Shown here: piece after piece, positions 8,971 to 16,852 of the stretch | Layout: every line of letters starts with the position of its first letter | Numbering within the stretch: position 1 is the first letter of the stretch | From: Bradyrhizobium sp. Gha | Lineage (GTDB): Bacteria; Pseudomonadota; Alphaproteobacteria; Rhizobiales; Xanthobacteraceae | Assembly (NCBI RefSeq): GCF_900113735.1 | Contig: NZ_FOQM01000028.1 | Span: 15,001-79,000 of the forward strand | Direction of reading: 5' to 3' | Length of the DNA stretch: 64,000 nucleotides | Translations under genes and position numbers: made by a program | Notes under the pieces: model-generated | The model's input: the letters and a program-made list of their open reading frames with translations, nothing else | Database searches by the model: none | Told to the model about the DNA's origin: nothing

Positions 8971-9050
8971 TCGTTCCGGGGCGGTCCGCAGGACCGAATC
9001 CGGAACCTCGAGATTCCGGGCGTGGTCCTTCGGACCATCCCGGAATGACG
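8971..9050. repeat. Intergenic palindromic repeat, TTCCGGG/CCCGGAATGACG family, copy 1
   Basis: An 80-nt element with inverted ends TTCCGGG and CCCGGAATGACG, an inner GGTCCGCAGGACC hairpin, a central CGAGATTCCGGG and an inner GGTCCTTCGGACC hairpin. A related copy lies at 42761-42840. It sits directly upstream of the PhyH-family gene. Confidence 0.75.
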
Positions 9051-9143
9051 GCGAGTGCGTTTTGGCAGTCTAAGCCTTTGATTTCATTGAGGTGGCCTAC
9101 GGTGCATGGGGTTGTTTTCGAGATTATGCGGCAGGACCAGCCG

Positions 9144-9956
9144 CTACGCCGCCAGAAACTCGCTCACGACCTCACTGAACTCCTGCGGCGCCTGCTCGAA
9201 CATCCAGTGACCTGCATTGGCGATCACCGCCGTCCTGGCTCCCGCGATACGCTCCGCCAGCACGCGCCACAGCACCGACAGGCTGCCGGTGGTGGCGCCG
9301 CCGCCGATCAGCAGCGTCGGCGTCGTGATCGCCTGCGCATCCGCGAGCGTGTACGGCCGGCGCTGCTCGTTGATCTGGCCGAGCAGGGTGAGCGTGTTGT
9401 CGCGCAGCTGCTGCTTGGCGGCCGCCGGCACGCGCCGCCACGAACCGTCGCCCTCGATGCCGTCGTAGAAATTCTGCAGCGCGCCCTCGATGTCGCCGGC
9501 GCGGATCATCTCGACCGAGCGCATCGTCTTCGCAGCCAGCGGCGGATGCGCGGGCGTGCCCTCAGGCAGCGGCAGGCTGGCGTCGAGATCGCCGCCGGGC
9601 TCGACCAGCACCAGCTTGCGCAACAGATCAGGCCGCGCCTGCGCGACACGAAACGCGATGTGGCCGCCGCGCGAATGCCCCATCAGATCGACCGGCCCGG
9701 GCGTCACCTGCTCGATGAAGGCGATCACATCAGCGACGTGCTGCGCCATCTTGTAGTCGTCGCCGACGGCGTCCCAATGCGCGGGGAAGAAATGCCGCAG
9801 GCTGACCGCGATCACGCGGTGGCTCGTCGACAGCGGGCCGAGCACCGGGTACCAGGTGCGGAAATCCCCGAGCGTGCCATGCACGCAGACCAGCGGATGG
9901 CCCTCGCCGATTTCGAGATAGGCCATGTCGTAACCGTTGACGCGAAAGCTCTGCAT
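9144..9956 (-). CDS. Alpha/beta hydrolase (second gene of a tandem pair)
   Basis: A 270-residue alpha/beta hydrolase with an oxyanion-region HGTLGDF, nucleophile elbow GHSRGG (S95) and a C-terminal NAGHWMF catalytic His. The acid is probably the Asp in the VLVEPGGDLD region or a later one. It closely parallels the upstream gene, sharing MQS-x-VNGYDM, SLRHFFPA, VDLMGHSRGGHI and MFEQAPQ. The gap to the upstream stop is only 2 nt, so the two are co-transcribed and probably translationally coupled. Esterase or epoxide-hydrolase-like activity is possible; the substrate is unknown. Confidence 0.85.
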   Translation of the reverse strand: MQSFRVNGYDMAYLEIGEGHPLVCVHGTLGDFRTWYPVLGPLSTSHRVIAVSLRHFFPAHWDAVGDDYKMAQHVADVIAFIEQVTPGPVDLMGHSRGGHIAFRVAQARPDLLRKLVLVEPGGDLDASLPLPEGTPAHPPLAAKTMRSVEMIRAGDIEGALQNFYDGIEGDGSWRRVPAAAKQQLRDNTLTLLGQINEQRRPYTLADAQAITTPTLLIGGGATTGSLSVLWRVLAERIAGARTAVIANAGHWMFEQAPQEFSEVVSEFLAA

Positions 9957-9958
9957 GA

Positions 9959-10777
9959 TCAGCCCGCCAGAAAGTCCAGGACCACTTCGCAATATTTTTG
10001 CGGCGCCTGCTCGAACATCGGATGCGTCGCGTTCGGGATGATCGCCGTCTTCGAATAGGGCACGTGCGCGGCGAGCGCATGCAGCACCTTCGGCAGCAGG
10101 CCCTTGGTCCGCGCGCCCAGGACGAACAGCGTCGGCATCTTGATCGATTCCGCGTCGGCCTTGGAGAACGGCGGGCGGTTGTCGCGGACCTGGCCGATCA
10201 GCGTGTACGCATTGTCGCGCAGATTCTGCTTCACCATCGCCGGCAGCCGCGGCCAGGTGCCGGCGCCCTCCAGCGTGTCGACGAAGACGGCAAGGCCGCC
10301 ATCGATGTCGCCGGCGGCGATCTTCCCGGCCGAGGCCGTGAACCGCGCCAGCAGCGGCGAGGGGCCGCCGGCATAATCAGGATCGAGGCTCGCATCGAGC
10401 TCGCCGCCGGGCTCGGCCAGCACCAGCCGCCGCAGCAGATCGGGACGCTGCTGCGCCACACGGAAGCAGATGTGCCCGCCGCGGGAATGTCCCATCAAAT
10501 CGACCGGGCCGAGCTCGAGCTTCTCGATGAAGGCGATGACGTCACTGACATGCTGGGCGATGGAATAGGTGTCGCCGACGCCGTTCCACTTTGCCGGGAA
10601 GAAGTGCCGCAGACTGGGGACGATCATCCGATGCCGCTGCGTCAGCGGGCCGAGCACGCAGCCCCAGACACGGAAGTCGGAGAGCGAGCCGTGCACGCAG
10701 ACCAGCGGCGGCCTGTCTCTGTCCTCGCCCACGTCGAGATAGGGCATGTCATAACCGTTGACGTGGAGACTCTGCAT
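9959..10777 (-). CDS. Alpha/beta hydrolase (first gene of a tandem pair)
   Basis: A 272-residue alpha/beta hydrolase with HGSLSDF, nucleophile elbow GHSRGG (Ser near residue 97) and terminal His in NATHPMFEQAP. It is clearly a paralogue of the gene 2 nt downstream and probably arose by tandem duplication. The frame stays open upstream to 11182, but the ATG at 10777 aligns exactly with the paralogue's start and is preferred. It is divergent from the ogt-like gene. Confidence 0.85.
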   Translation of the reverse strand: MQSLHVNGYDMPYLDVGEDRDRPPLVCVHGSLSDFRVWGCVLGPLTQRHRMIVPSLRHFFPAKWNGVGDTYSIAQHVSDVIAFIEKLELGPVDLMGHSRGGHICFRVAQQRPDLLRRLVLAEPGGELDASLDPDYAGGPSPLLARFTASAGKIAAGDIDGGLAVFVDTLEGAGTWPRLPAMVKQNLRDNAYTLIGQVRDNRPPFSKADAESIKMPTLFVLGARTKGLLPKVLHALAAHVPYSKTAIIPNATHPMFEQAPQKYCEVVLDFLAG

Positions 10778-10913
10778 TCTGGACTCGCGAGCGGGCGGAA
10801 CTCCTGTGCAAGATTCCCGGAAAGCGGGTGGATCGCAACTATTTCCAAGCCTAGATTTAAGCAGAGATGACAATGGGGGCATGCGAGAGGGACGCAAGCT
10901 CAGGAACCCAGCC

Positions 10914-11456
10914 ATGACCGACCAGCATTTCGCCCTGTTCGACACCAGGATCGGCCTCTGCGCCATCGCCTGGGGCCCCCGCGGCATCAACGGCACGCAG
11001 CTGCCGATGGGTGGCGAGCAGAAGATCCGCACCCGCATCAGCCAGCGCCACGCTGAGGCCACCGAGGCCGAGCCGACCGCCGAGGTGCAGCACGCGATCG
11101 ACCGTATCGTGAAGTTGCTCGCGGGCGAGCCTGACGACCTCACCGACATCGAGCTCGATCTCGATGGCGTGCCCGAGTTCAACCGCGGCGTCTACGAGAT
11201 CGCGCGCGCCATTCCGCCCGGCAAGACCGTCACCTATGGCGACATCGCCAAGCAGCTCGGCGGTGTCCAGCTGTCGCGCGATGTCGGCCAGGCGCTCGGC
11301 CGCAACCCGTGCCCGATCGTCGTGCCGTGCCACCGCGTGCTTGCGGCCGGCAACAAGCCCGGCGGTTTCTCGGCGAATGGCGGCGTCGTGACCAAGCTGA
11401 AGATGCTCGAGATCGAGGGCGCGCTGGTGAACCACACGCCGAGTTTGTTCGACTGA
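10914..11456 (+). CDS. ogt: Methylated-DNA--[protein]-cysteine S-methyltransferase (Ogt/Ada-C type)
   Basis: A 180-residue protein that removes alkyl groups from O6-alkylguanine in a suicide reaction. The active-site PCHRV places the acceptor Cys at residue 139. The preceding helix-turn-helix (TYGDIAKQLG ... SRDVGQALGRNPCPIVVPCHR) and the KLKMLEIEGA tail match the family. The N-terminal domain is short and divergent, as is usual. The ATG at 10914 is chosen; an in-frame ATG at 10881 would add 11 residues. It stands alone and converges with the ligase gene that follows. Confidence 0.9.
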   Translation: MTDQHFALFDTRIGLCAIAWGPRGINGTQLPMGGEQKIRTRISQRHAEATEAEPTAEVQHAIDRIVKLLAGEPDDLTDIELDLDGVPEFNRGVYEIARAIPPGKTVTYGDIAKQLGGVQLSRDVGQALGRNPCPIVVPCHRVLAAGNKPGGFSANGGVVTKLKMLEIEGALVNHTPSLFD

Positions 11457-11459
11457 TCT

Positions 11460-13004
11460 CTAAATCTTCGCCGCGGTCTTCGGCCAGTACCTGTCGCGCA
11501 GGTGCCGCTTCACCAGCTTGCCGGTCGGCGTGCGTGGCAGCTCGGCTTCGAAATCGATCGAGCGCGGACATTTGATCGCCGAGAGGCGGCTCTTGCAATA
11601 GGCGATCAAGTCTGCCTCGAGCGCCTTGCCGGCGCTCCTCATGTCGTGCGGCTGCACCACCGCCTTCACCTCTTCGCCCATCTCCTCGTTCGGCACGCCG
11701 AACACCGCGACGTCGGCGATTTCGGGGTGGGTGATCAGCACGTCCTCGGTCTCCTGCGGGTAGATGTTCACGCCGCCCGAGATGATCATGTAGGACTTGC
11801 GGTCGGTGAGGAACAGGAAACCATCCTTGTCGAGATAACCGACGTCGCCGAGGGTCGACCAGCCCTTGGCGTTGTAAGCCTTCTTCGTCTTTTCAGGATC
11901 GTTGTGGTAGGTGAAAACAGGCGCGTCGGCGAAATAGACCGTGCCGATCTCGCCGGCCGGCTGCTCCTCGTCGTTCTCGTCCAGAATCTTGATGTTGCCG
12001 ACCACGGCGCGCCCGACGCTGCCACGATGCTCCAGCCATTGTTGCGAGTTGCAGACGGTGACGCCGTTGCCCTCCGAGCCCGCGTAATACTCGATCAGGA
12101 CCGGTCCCCACCACTCGATCATGTTCGCCTTCACATCGACCGGGCAGGGCGCTGCGGCATGAATGGCTCCCTTCAGCGTCGACACGTTGTACTTGGCGCG
12201 GACCTCGTCGGGCAGCTTCAGCATGCGCACGAACATGGTCGGCACGAGCTGGGATTGCGTCACCTTGTACTTCTCGACGAGCCTTAAGAATTCCTCGGCG
12301 TCGAAATGCTCCATGATGATGGAGGTGCCGCCTAGCACGATCGCCATCATGTTGAAGCGCAGCGGAGCGGCATGATAGAGCGGCGCCGGCGACAGGTACG
12401 TGCTCTCGGCATTCATGCCGCACATGTCGGCGCAGAGCACGCGCAGGAATGCGTTCGGCACGTCGATCTTGTTGCCCTCGAACGCTTTCTTGATGCCCTT
12501 CGGCCGGCCAGTCGTGCCTGACGAATACAGCATGTCATAGCCGGCGACCTCGTCCGCGATCGGTGTGGTCGGCTGCGCGGCGGCTTCCTTGTCGTAGGAG
12601 CGGAAGCCGGGCAGCGGTTCGTCGACCATGTAGAAGATCGGTTCGCCCGGCGCGCCTTTGATCAGGTCCTTGATCTGGTCGGCGCATTGCGGCGTGGTGA
12701 TGACGACCTTGGCGCCGCAATCACCGACGATGTAACCGATCTCGTCCTGCTTCAGATAGCGGCTGATCGCGGTGTAATACAGCCCGCTGCGTTGTGCCGC
12801 CCAGCAGATCTCCATGAAGGCGAGGCGGTTTTCCATCAACAGCGCGATGTGGTCGCCAGCGTTCAGGCCGAGCGAGCGGAATAGCCGCGCGCCCTGGTTC
12901 GAGAGCTCGTCGAGCTCGCGATAGGTAATCGCCTTGCCGGTCCCGGCCATCCGGTAGGCGATCTTGTCGGGCGTGGTGCGGGCGTAGACGGAGGGGTGGG
13001 TCAT
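11460..13004 (-). CDS. AMP-dependent acyl-CoA synthetase
   Basis: A 514-residue adenylate-forming enzyme that activates a carboxylic acid to its CoA thioester. Visible motifs are the P-loop YSSGTTGRPKGIKKA (about residues 162-176), the YYAGSEGNG A5 motif, the STLGDVGYLD A7 motif, the DRKSYMIISGG hinge and the catalytic Lys in PRTPTGKLVKR near the end. It resembles FadD13/4-coumarate-ligase-type enzymes, but the chain-length or aryl specificity cannot be read. It lies downstream of the thiolase on the minus strand, separated by a repeat. This puts it on the left arm of the TetR-centred catabolic cluster. Confidence 0.88.
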   Translation of the reverse strand: MTHPSVYARTTPDKIAYRMAGTGKAITYRELDELSNQGARLFRSLGLNAGDHIALLMENRLAFMEICWAAQRSGLYYTAISRYLKQDEIGYIVGDCGAKVVITTPQCADQIKDLIKGAPGEPIFYMVDEPLPGFRSYDKEAAAQPTTPIADEVAGYDMLYSSGTTGRPKGIKKAFEGNKIDVPNAFLRVLCADMCGMNAESTYLSPAPLYHAAPLRFNMMAIVLGGTSIIMEHFDAEEFLRLVEKYKVTQSQLVPTMFVRMLKLPDEVRAKYNVSTLKGAIHAAAPCPVDVKANMIEWWGPVLIEYYAGSEGNGVTVCNSQQWLEHRGSVGRAVVGNIKILDENDEEQPAGEIGTVYFADAPVFTYHNDPEKTKKAYNAKGWSTLGDVGYLDKDGFLFLTDRKSYMIISGGVNIYPQETEDVLITHPEIADVAVFGVPNEEMGEEVKAVVQPHDMRSAGKALEADLIAYCKSRLSAIKCPRSIDFEAELPRTPTGKLVKRHLRDRYWPKTAAKI

Positions 13005-13020
13005 GGCGGTTCCTCAAAAG

Positions 13021-13108
13021 CGCGAATGGCGAGTAGCGACTGGCAAATAGGGAAAAAGGAAAACCGCCCTCCGCCTCTCACCATTCGCTACTCGCCACCC
13101 ACTACTCG
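13021..13108. repeat. Intergenic inverted repeat built on TGGCGAGTAGCGA
   Basis: The left half contains GCGAATGGCGAGTAGCGA. The right half contains the inverse TCGCTACTCGCCA followed by a degenerate further copy, CTACTCGCC. The ends can pair over 13 nt. It fills the gap between the thiolase and ligase genes. It resembles dispersed intergenic elements rather than a terminator, as no T-run follows. Confidence 0.65.
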
Positions 13109-13120
13109 CCTTTGTCTTTC

Positions 13121-14293
13121 TTACAGCCGCTCCACGATCGTGACGTTGGCCATGCCGCCGCCTTCGCACATGGTCTGCAGCCCATAGCGCTTGCCGCGCT
13201 GGTGCAGGGCGTGAACCAGCGTCGTCATCAGCTTGGTGCCGGAGCCGCCGAGCGGGTGGCCGAGCGCAATGGCGCCGCCATTGACGTTGAGCCTGCTGGG
13301 ATCGGCGCCGGTCGTCTTCAGCCAGGCTGTCGGCACTGAGGCGAAGGCCTCGTTGACCTCGAAGAGGTCGATGTCGTCGACCTTCATGCCGGCCTTCGCC
13401 AGCGCCTTCTTGGTGGCGTGCAGCGGCGCATCGAGCATGATGACGGGATCGCCGCCGGTCATGGTCATGTGGTGGATGCGTGCGAGCGGCTTAACACCAA
13501 GCTGCTTGAGGCCGCGCTCGTTGACGACCATGACGCCCGAAGCTCCGTCGCAGATCTGGCTGGCGCTGGCCGCGGTCAACTTGCCGTTCTCGGCAATCAG
13601 CTTGACGGCCTTGATGCCTTCGAGCGTGGCGTCGAAGCGGATGCCTTCGTCGATGTGGTGGGTGTCCTTGCTGCCGTCAGCGCGGGTGACCTCGAGCGGC
13701 ACGATCTCCTTCTTGAAGTGACCGGCTTGCGTGGCCGCGATCGCCCGCTGATGGCTCTGCAAAGAATATTCGTCGAGATCATCCTTCGACAGACCATACT
13801 TCTCGGCCATCATCTCGGCGCCGGTGAACTGGCTGAACACGATGTTCGGATATCTCGCCTCGATGCCCGGGCTCTTGTAATTGCCGAAGCCGTTCTTGGC
13901 CGGAAGTTGCGAGGACAGGCCCATCGGCACGCGCGTCATCGATTCCACGCCGGCCGCGATCACCACGTCCATGGTGCCGGACATTACCGCTTGCGCTGCA
14001 AAGTGCAGCGCCTGCTGCGAGGAGCCGCACTGGCGATCGATCGATGTGCCGGGCACGCTCTCCGGCAGCTTTGACGCCATGATCGCGTTGCGCGCGACGT
14101 TGTTGGACTGCTCACCGACCTGCATCACGCAGCCCATGATTACGTCCTCGATCAAAGCGGGATCGACCTTGGTGCGATCGACCAATTCATTCAGCACCTT
14201 GGCCGCGAGATCGGCTGGATGCCAACCGGCGAGGCGGCCCCCCTTGCGCCCGCCCGCGGTCCGCGCAGCGGCGACGATGTATGCCTCGGCCAT
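13121..14293 (-). CDS. Acetyl-CoA acetyltransferase / 3-ketoacyl-CoA thiolase
   Basis: A 390-residue thiolase. It carries the acyl-accepting Cys in DRQCGSSQQALH (C89), the NGGAIALGHPLGGSGTKL motif with catalytic His, and the MCEGGGMANVTIVERL end, where the second Cys acts as the base. It either condenses two acetyl-CoA or cleaves 3-ketoacyl-CoA; context (CoA ligases, dehydrogenases, crotonase, SDR) favours a degradative role. The ATG at 14293 follows GGAGAG; an in-frame ATG at 14308 would add five residues. It is transcribed divergently from the TetR gene. Confidence 0.92.
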   Translation of the reverse strand: MAEAYIVAAARTAGGRKGGRLAGWHPADLAAKVLNELVDRTKVDPALIEDVIMGCVMQVGEQSNNVARNAIMASKLPESVPGTSIDRQCGSSQQALHFAAQAVMSGTMDVVIAAGVESMTRVPMGLSSQLPAKNGFGNYKSPGIEARYPNIVFSQFTGAEMMAEKYGLSKDDLDEYSLQSHQRAIAATQAGHFKKEIVPLEVTRADGSKDTHHIDEGIRFDATLEGIKAVKLIAENGKLTAASASQICDGASGVMVVNERGLKQLGVKPLARIHHMTMTGGDPVIMLDAPLHATKKALAKAGMKVDDIDLFEVNEAFASVPTAWLKTTGADPSRLNVNGGAIALGHPLGGSGTKLMTTLVHALHQRGKRYGLQTMCEGGGMANVTIVERL

Positions 14294-14363
14294 TTCGGTC
14301 TCTCCCATGATTATTTTTGATCGGGTTTGGTTGTCGGAGCGGATTTAAGGGGCGCGATATCGT

Positions 14364-14383
14364 TTAGTCAATCGATCAATTAA
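14364..14383. promoter_or_regulatory. Possible TetR operator in the divergent thiolase/tetR gap
   Basis: A 20-nt AT-rich site of the form TTA-N4-ATCGAT-N4-TAA, symmetric about ATCGAT, in an otherwise GC-rich 157-nt gap between two divergent genes. TetR-family regulators often bind such a symmetric site next to their own gene. The middle N4 blocks are not inverted repeats, so this is suggestive only. Confidence 0.35.
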
Positions 14384-14450
14384 CTCTTGTGGGGAGGCGC
14401 TGCTTGAGCTTATCTGCGACCCGCTTCATGCGGCTTGAACAGGGATCTCC

Positions 14451-15110
14451 GTGGCTACCAGCGTAACGAGCAAGCTCCCCAGCGGAAAGAATTCCACGGC
14501 AGAGAAATTGCTCGTGGCCGCCAGCGAGTTGATGATCGAACGCTCCTCGATCGAGATCTCACTCTCCGACATCGCCCAGAAGTCCGGTGCCAACGCCGCG
14601 CTGGTCAAATATCATTTCGGCAACAAGGATGGCCTGCTGCTGGCGCTACTCGCGCGCGATGCTGCGACCGAGATGTCCAACCTCGAATATCTGCTGGCCC
14701 AGCCGATCACGTCGACGGCGAAACTGAAGCTGCATATCGGCGGCATCATCCGCGCCTATCACCGGTTCCCCTACATGAACCGGCTGATCCACTATCTGCT
14801 GCACGAGAGCGTTGCGGGCTCCGCGGACGAAGTCTCGAAGTTTTTCGTCGCGCCGCTGCTGGACTTTCATCGCCGCCTGCTCGCGGAGGGCGTCAGCCGC
14901 GGCGAGTTCCGCCAGACCGATCCGGTGCTGTTCTACACCAGCCTGATCGGCGCCTGCGATCATCTCTTCTTCGGCCGGCACGCGATGTCTCGCGCGACCG
15001 GCGTCGGCCCGGTCACCGACGACGTCTGCCGGCAATACATCAAACACATGGAAACGCTGATCTGCGGCGGCATCCTCACGCAAGTCGAGGAAGCTGCCGC
15101 GGCCGGATAA
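14451..15110 (+). CDS. TetR/AcrR family regulator of the acyl-CoA catabolic cluster
   Basis: A 219-residue repressor. The N-terminal TetR helix-turn-helix (about residues 15-62) ends in the hallmark GANAALVKYHFGNKDGLLLALL. The C-terminal part is an all-helical ligand domain. The start is a GTG at 14451 with AGGGA about 6 nt upstream; no suitable ATG exists. It sits between the divergent thiolase-ligase arm and the co-directional SDR-crotonase-ligase-dehydrogenase arm, so it probably represses both. The inducer is likely an acyl-CoA of the pathway (inference from FadR/PsrA-type TetR proteins). Confidence 0.88.
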   Translation: MATSVTSKLPSGKNSTAEKLLVAASELMIERSSIEISLSDIAQKSGANAALVKYHFGNKDGLLLALLARDAATEMSNLEYLLAQPITSTAKLKLHIGGIIRAYHRFPYMNRLIHYLLHESVAGSADEVSKFFVAPLLDFHRRLLAEGVSRGEFRQTDPVLFYTSLIGACDHLFFGRHAMSRATGVGPVTDDVCRQYIKHMETLICGGILTQVEEAAAAG

Positions 15111-15165
15111 TCCGGCCATCACTCATAAGTCTAGAGAAAAAACGTCCAAGGAAAGGTAGCCTGTC

Positions 15166-15924
15166 ATGGAATTGAAAGACGTAGCCGTTCTCATCACCGG
15201 CGGTGGTTCGGGTCTCGGCGAAGCGACCGCCCGTGCGATGGCCGCCAAGGGCGCCAAGATCGGCGTGATCGATCAGAACAAGGAAAATGCGGAGAAGGTT
15301 GCGGCCGAGGTGAAGGGCGTCGCGCTGCATGCCGACGTCACCAGCGAAGAGCAGATCAAGGCCGCGATTGCCAAGGCGGAAGCTGCGCACGGCGTCGCCC
15401 GGGTGCTGATGAACTGCGCCGGGATCGGCGGCTCGCAACGCATCGTCGGCCGTGACGGTGTGTATCCGCTCGAAAAGTTCGCACGCATGATCAACGTCAA
15501 TCTGATCGGCACCTTCAACTGCCTGCGGCTGTTCGCAGAGCGTCTCGTCACCATCGAGCCTGTTGGTGAGGAGCGCGGCGTCATCATCAACACCGCCTCG
15601 GTGGCGGCTTACGAAGGCCAGATCGGCCAGATCGCATATTCGGCGTCGAAGGGCGGCGTCGTCGGTCTGACCTTGCCTGCCGCACGCGACCTCGCCAGCC
15701 AGAAGATCCGCGTCAACACCATCGCGCCTGGCCTGTTCTTCACGCCGCTGCTGATGGGGCTGAATGAGGAAGCCCGCAAGAGCCTTGGCGCCCAGGTGCC
15801 GCATCCTTCGCGTCTTGGCGATGCCAAAGAATACGGCGCGCTTGCGGTGCACATCGTCGAAAACGCGATGCTGAATGGCGAGACCATTCGTCTCGACGGC
15901 GCCATCAGGATGGCGCCGCGGTAG
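15166..15924 (+). CDS. SDR family 3-hydroxyacyl-CoA dehydrogenase-like protein
   Basis: A 252-residue short-chain dehydrogenase with the cofactor motif TGGGSGLG (about residues 12-19), NCAGIGG, catalytic Ser in NTASVAAYEGQ and YSASK with the Tyr and Lys. Sequence flavour is that of type-2 3-hydroxyacyl-CoA dehydrogenase (HSD10), which performs the third beta-oxidation step with NAD. The position between the regulator and the crotonase supports that role. Ribosome site AAAGG lies about 10 nt upstream of the ATG. Confidence 0.88.
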   Translation: MELKDVAVLITGGGSGLGEATARAMAAKGAKIGVIDQNKENAEKVAAEVKGVALHADVTSEEQIKAAIAKAEAAHGVARVLMNCAGIGGSQRIVGRDGVYPLEKFARMINVNLIGTFNCLRLFAERLVTIEPVGEERGVIINTASVAAYEGQIGQIAYSASKGGVVGLTLPAARDLASQKIRVNTIAPGLFFTPLLMGLNEEARKSLGAQVPHPSRLGDAKEYGALAVHIVENAMLNGETIRLDGAIRMAPR

Positions 15925-15937
15925 GCGGTGAGCTTCT

Positions 15938-15964
15938 TACCCTCCCCCTCCAGGGGAGGGTGGG
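15938..15964. repeat. Short CCCTCCCC/GGGGAGGG hairpin
   Basis: A near-perfect inverted repeat of the form ACCCTCCCC...GGGGAGGGT between the SDR and crotonase genes. It has no T-run, so it is more likely an mRNA-processing or attenuation hairpin, or a dispersed genomic repeat, than a full terminator. Confidence 0.5.
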
Positions 15965-16002
15965 TGACGGTCCCCGTGTGACACGAAAAGTGCGAGGCAC
16001 CC

Positions 16003-16809
16003 ATGTCCCAGCCGCTGCTGATCGAGCACGACGACGGCGTCGACCGGGTGACGCTCAATCGTCCTGATCGTCTCAACGCGCTCGATCCGTCTTTGATTGA
16101 CGCGCTCAACGCCTATTTCCAGGGACTCCAGCGCAACCGTGATACGCGCGTCGTCGTGCTGAAGGGCGCCGGCAAGAATTTTTGCGCCGGCCTCGATCTC
16201 GAGGCCGCGATGGCGCGCCGCGCCGGGCAGCAGGAGCCGCCCGGTGTCACGGAGTCCTTGGACTCCCAGCGGCGCATCGCCGACGTCGTGATGCTGATGC
16301 GGCGCTGTCCGCAGCCAATCCTGTCGCTGGTCCAGGGCGCGGCGGCCGGTGGCGGCTTTGCGCTGGCGCTGGCCTCCGACATCCGCATCGCGACGAAATC
16401 GGCGCGAATGAACTGCGCTTTCATCAAGCTTGGTCTCGGCGGCTGCGACATCGGCACCAGCTATTTCCTGCCGCGGCTTGTCGGCGTCTCCGTCGCCTCC
16501 GAACTGATCCTCACCGGACGCTTCATTGGTGCCGAACGCGCGCTCGCAGTGGGGCTCGTCTCGGAAGTCGTCGACGAGGACAAGCTTGATGCAGCGGCCG
16601 AGCCTTATGTCGACGCGATGATGACGGCTTCGCCGGTCGGGCTGCGGCTCTCAAAGGAGTGCCTCAATATGAGCGTCGATGCAGGATCGCTGGAAGCCGT
16701 TATCGCGATGGAGGATCGCAACCAGATCCTGTGCAGCCGTTCCGAGGAGTTTTCAGAGGGCATCAGGGCCTTCCTTGAGAAGCGAAAGCCTGTCTATATC
16801 AAGCGCTGA
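16003..16809 (+). CDS. Enoyl-CoA hydratase/isomerase (crotonase family)
   Basis: A 268-residue crotonase-fold protein. GKNFCAGLDLEAA forms the first oxyanion-hole strand (about residues 60-72), and GAAAGGGFALALASDIRIA holds the second oxyanion Gly. The usual catalytic Glu position falls in KLGLGGCDIGTSYFLPRLVG, where CDIG appears instead of a clear Glu-Glu pair, so the reaction may not be standard hydration. A C-terminal helix ends RAFLEKRKPVY. It lies between the SDR and the feruloyl-CoA-synthetase-like gene, in one presumed operon. Confidence 0.86.
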   Translation: MSQPLLIEHDDGVDRVTLNRPDRLNALDPSLIDALNAYFQGLQRNRDTRVVVLKGAGKNFCAGLDLEAAMARRAGQQEPPGVTESLDSQRRIADVVMLMRRCPQPILSLVQGAAAGGGFALALASDIRIATKSARMNCAFIKLGLGGCDIGTSYFLPRLVGVSVASELILTGRFIGAERALAVGLVSEVVDEDKLDAAAEPYVDAMMTASPVGLRLSKECLNMSVDAGSLEAVIAMEDRNQILCSRSEEFSEGIRAFLEKRKPVYIKR

Positions 16810-16852
16810 AGGACAAAGATCCGTTCAGGGCAATAATTCCGGGAGACGCAAA

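Noticed and set aside
9959..11182. 407-residue minus-strand frame including an upstream extension of the alpha/beta hydrolase
   Set aside because: The 135 extra residues overlap the ogt-like gene on the other strand and have no family match, and the paralogue starts exactly at the ATG chosen here.
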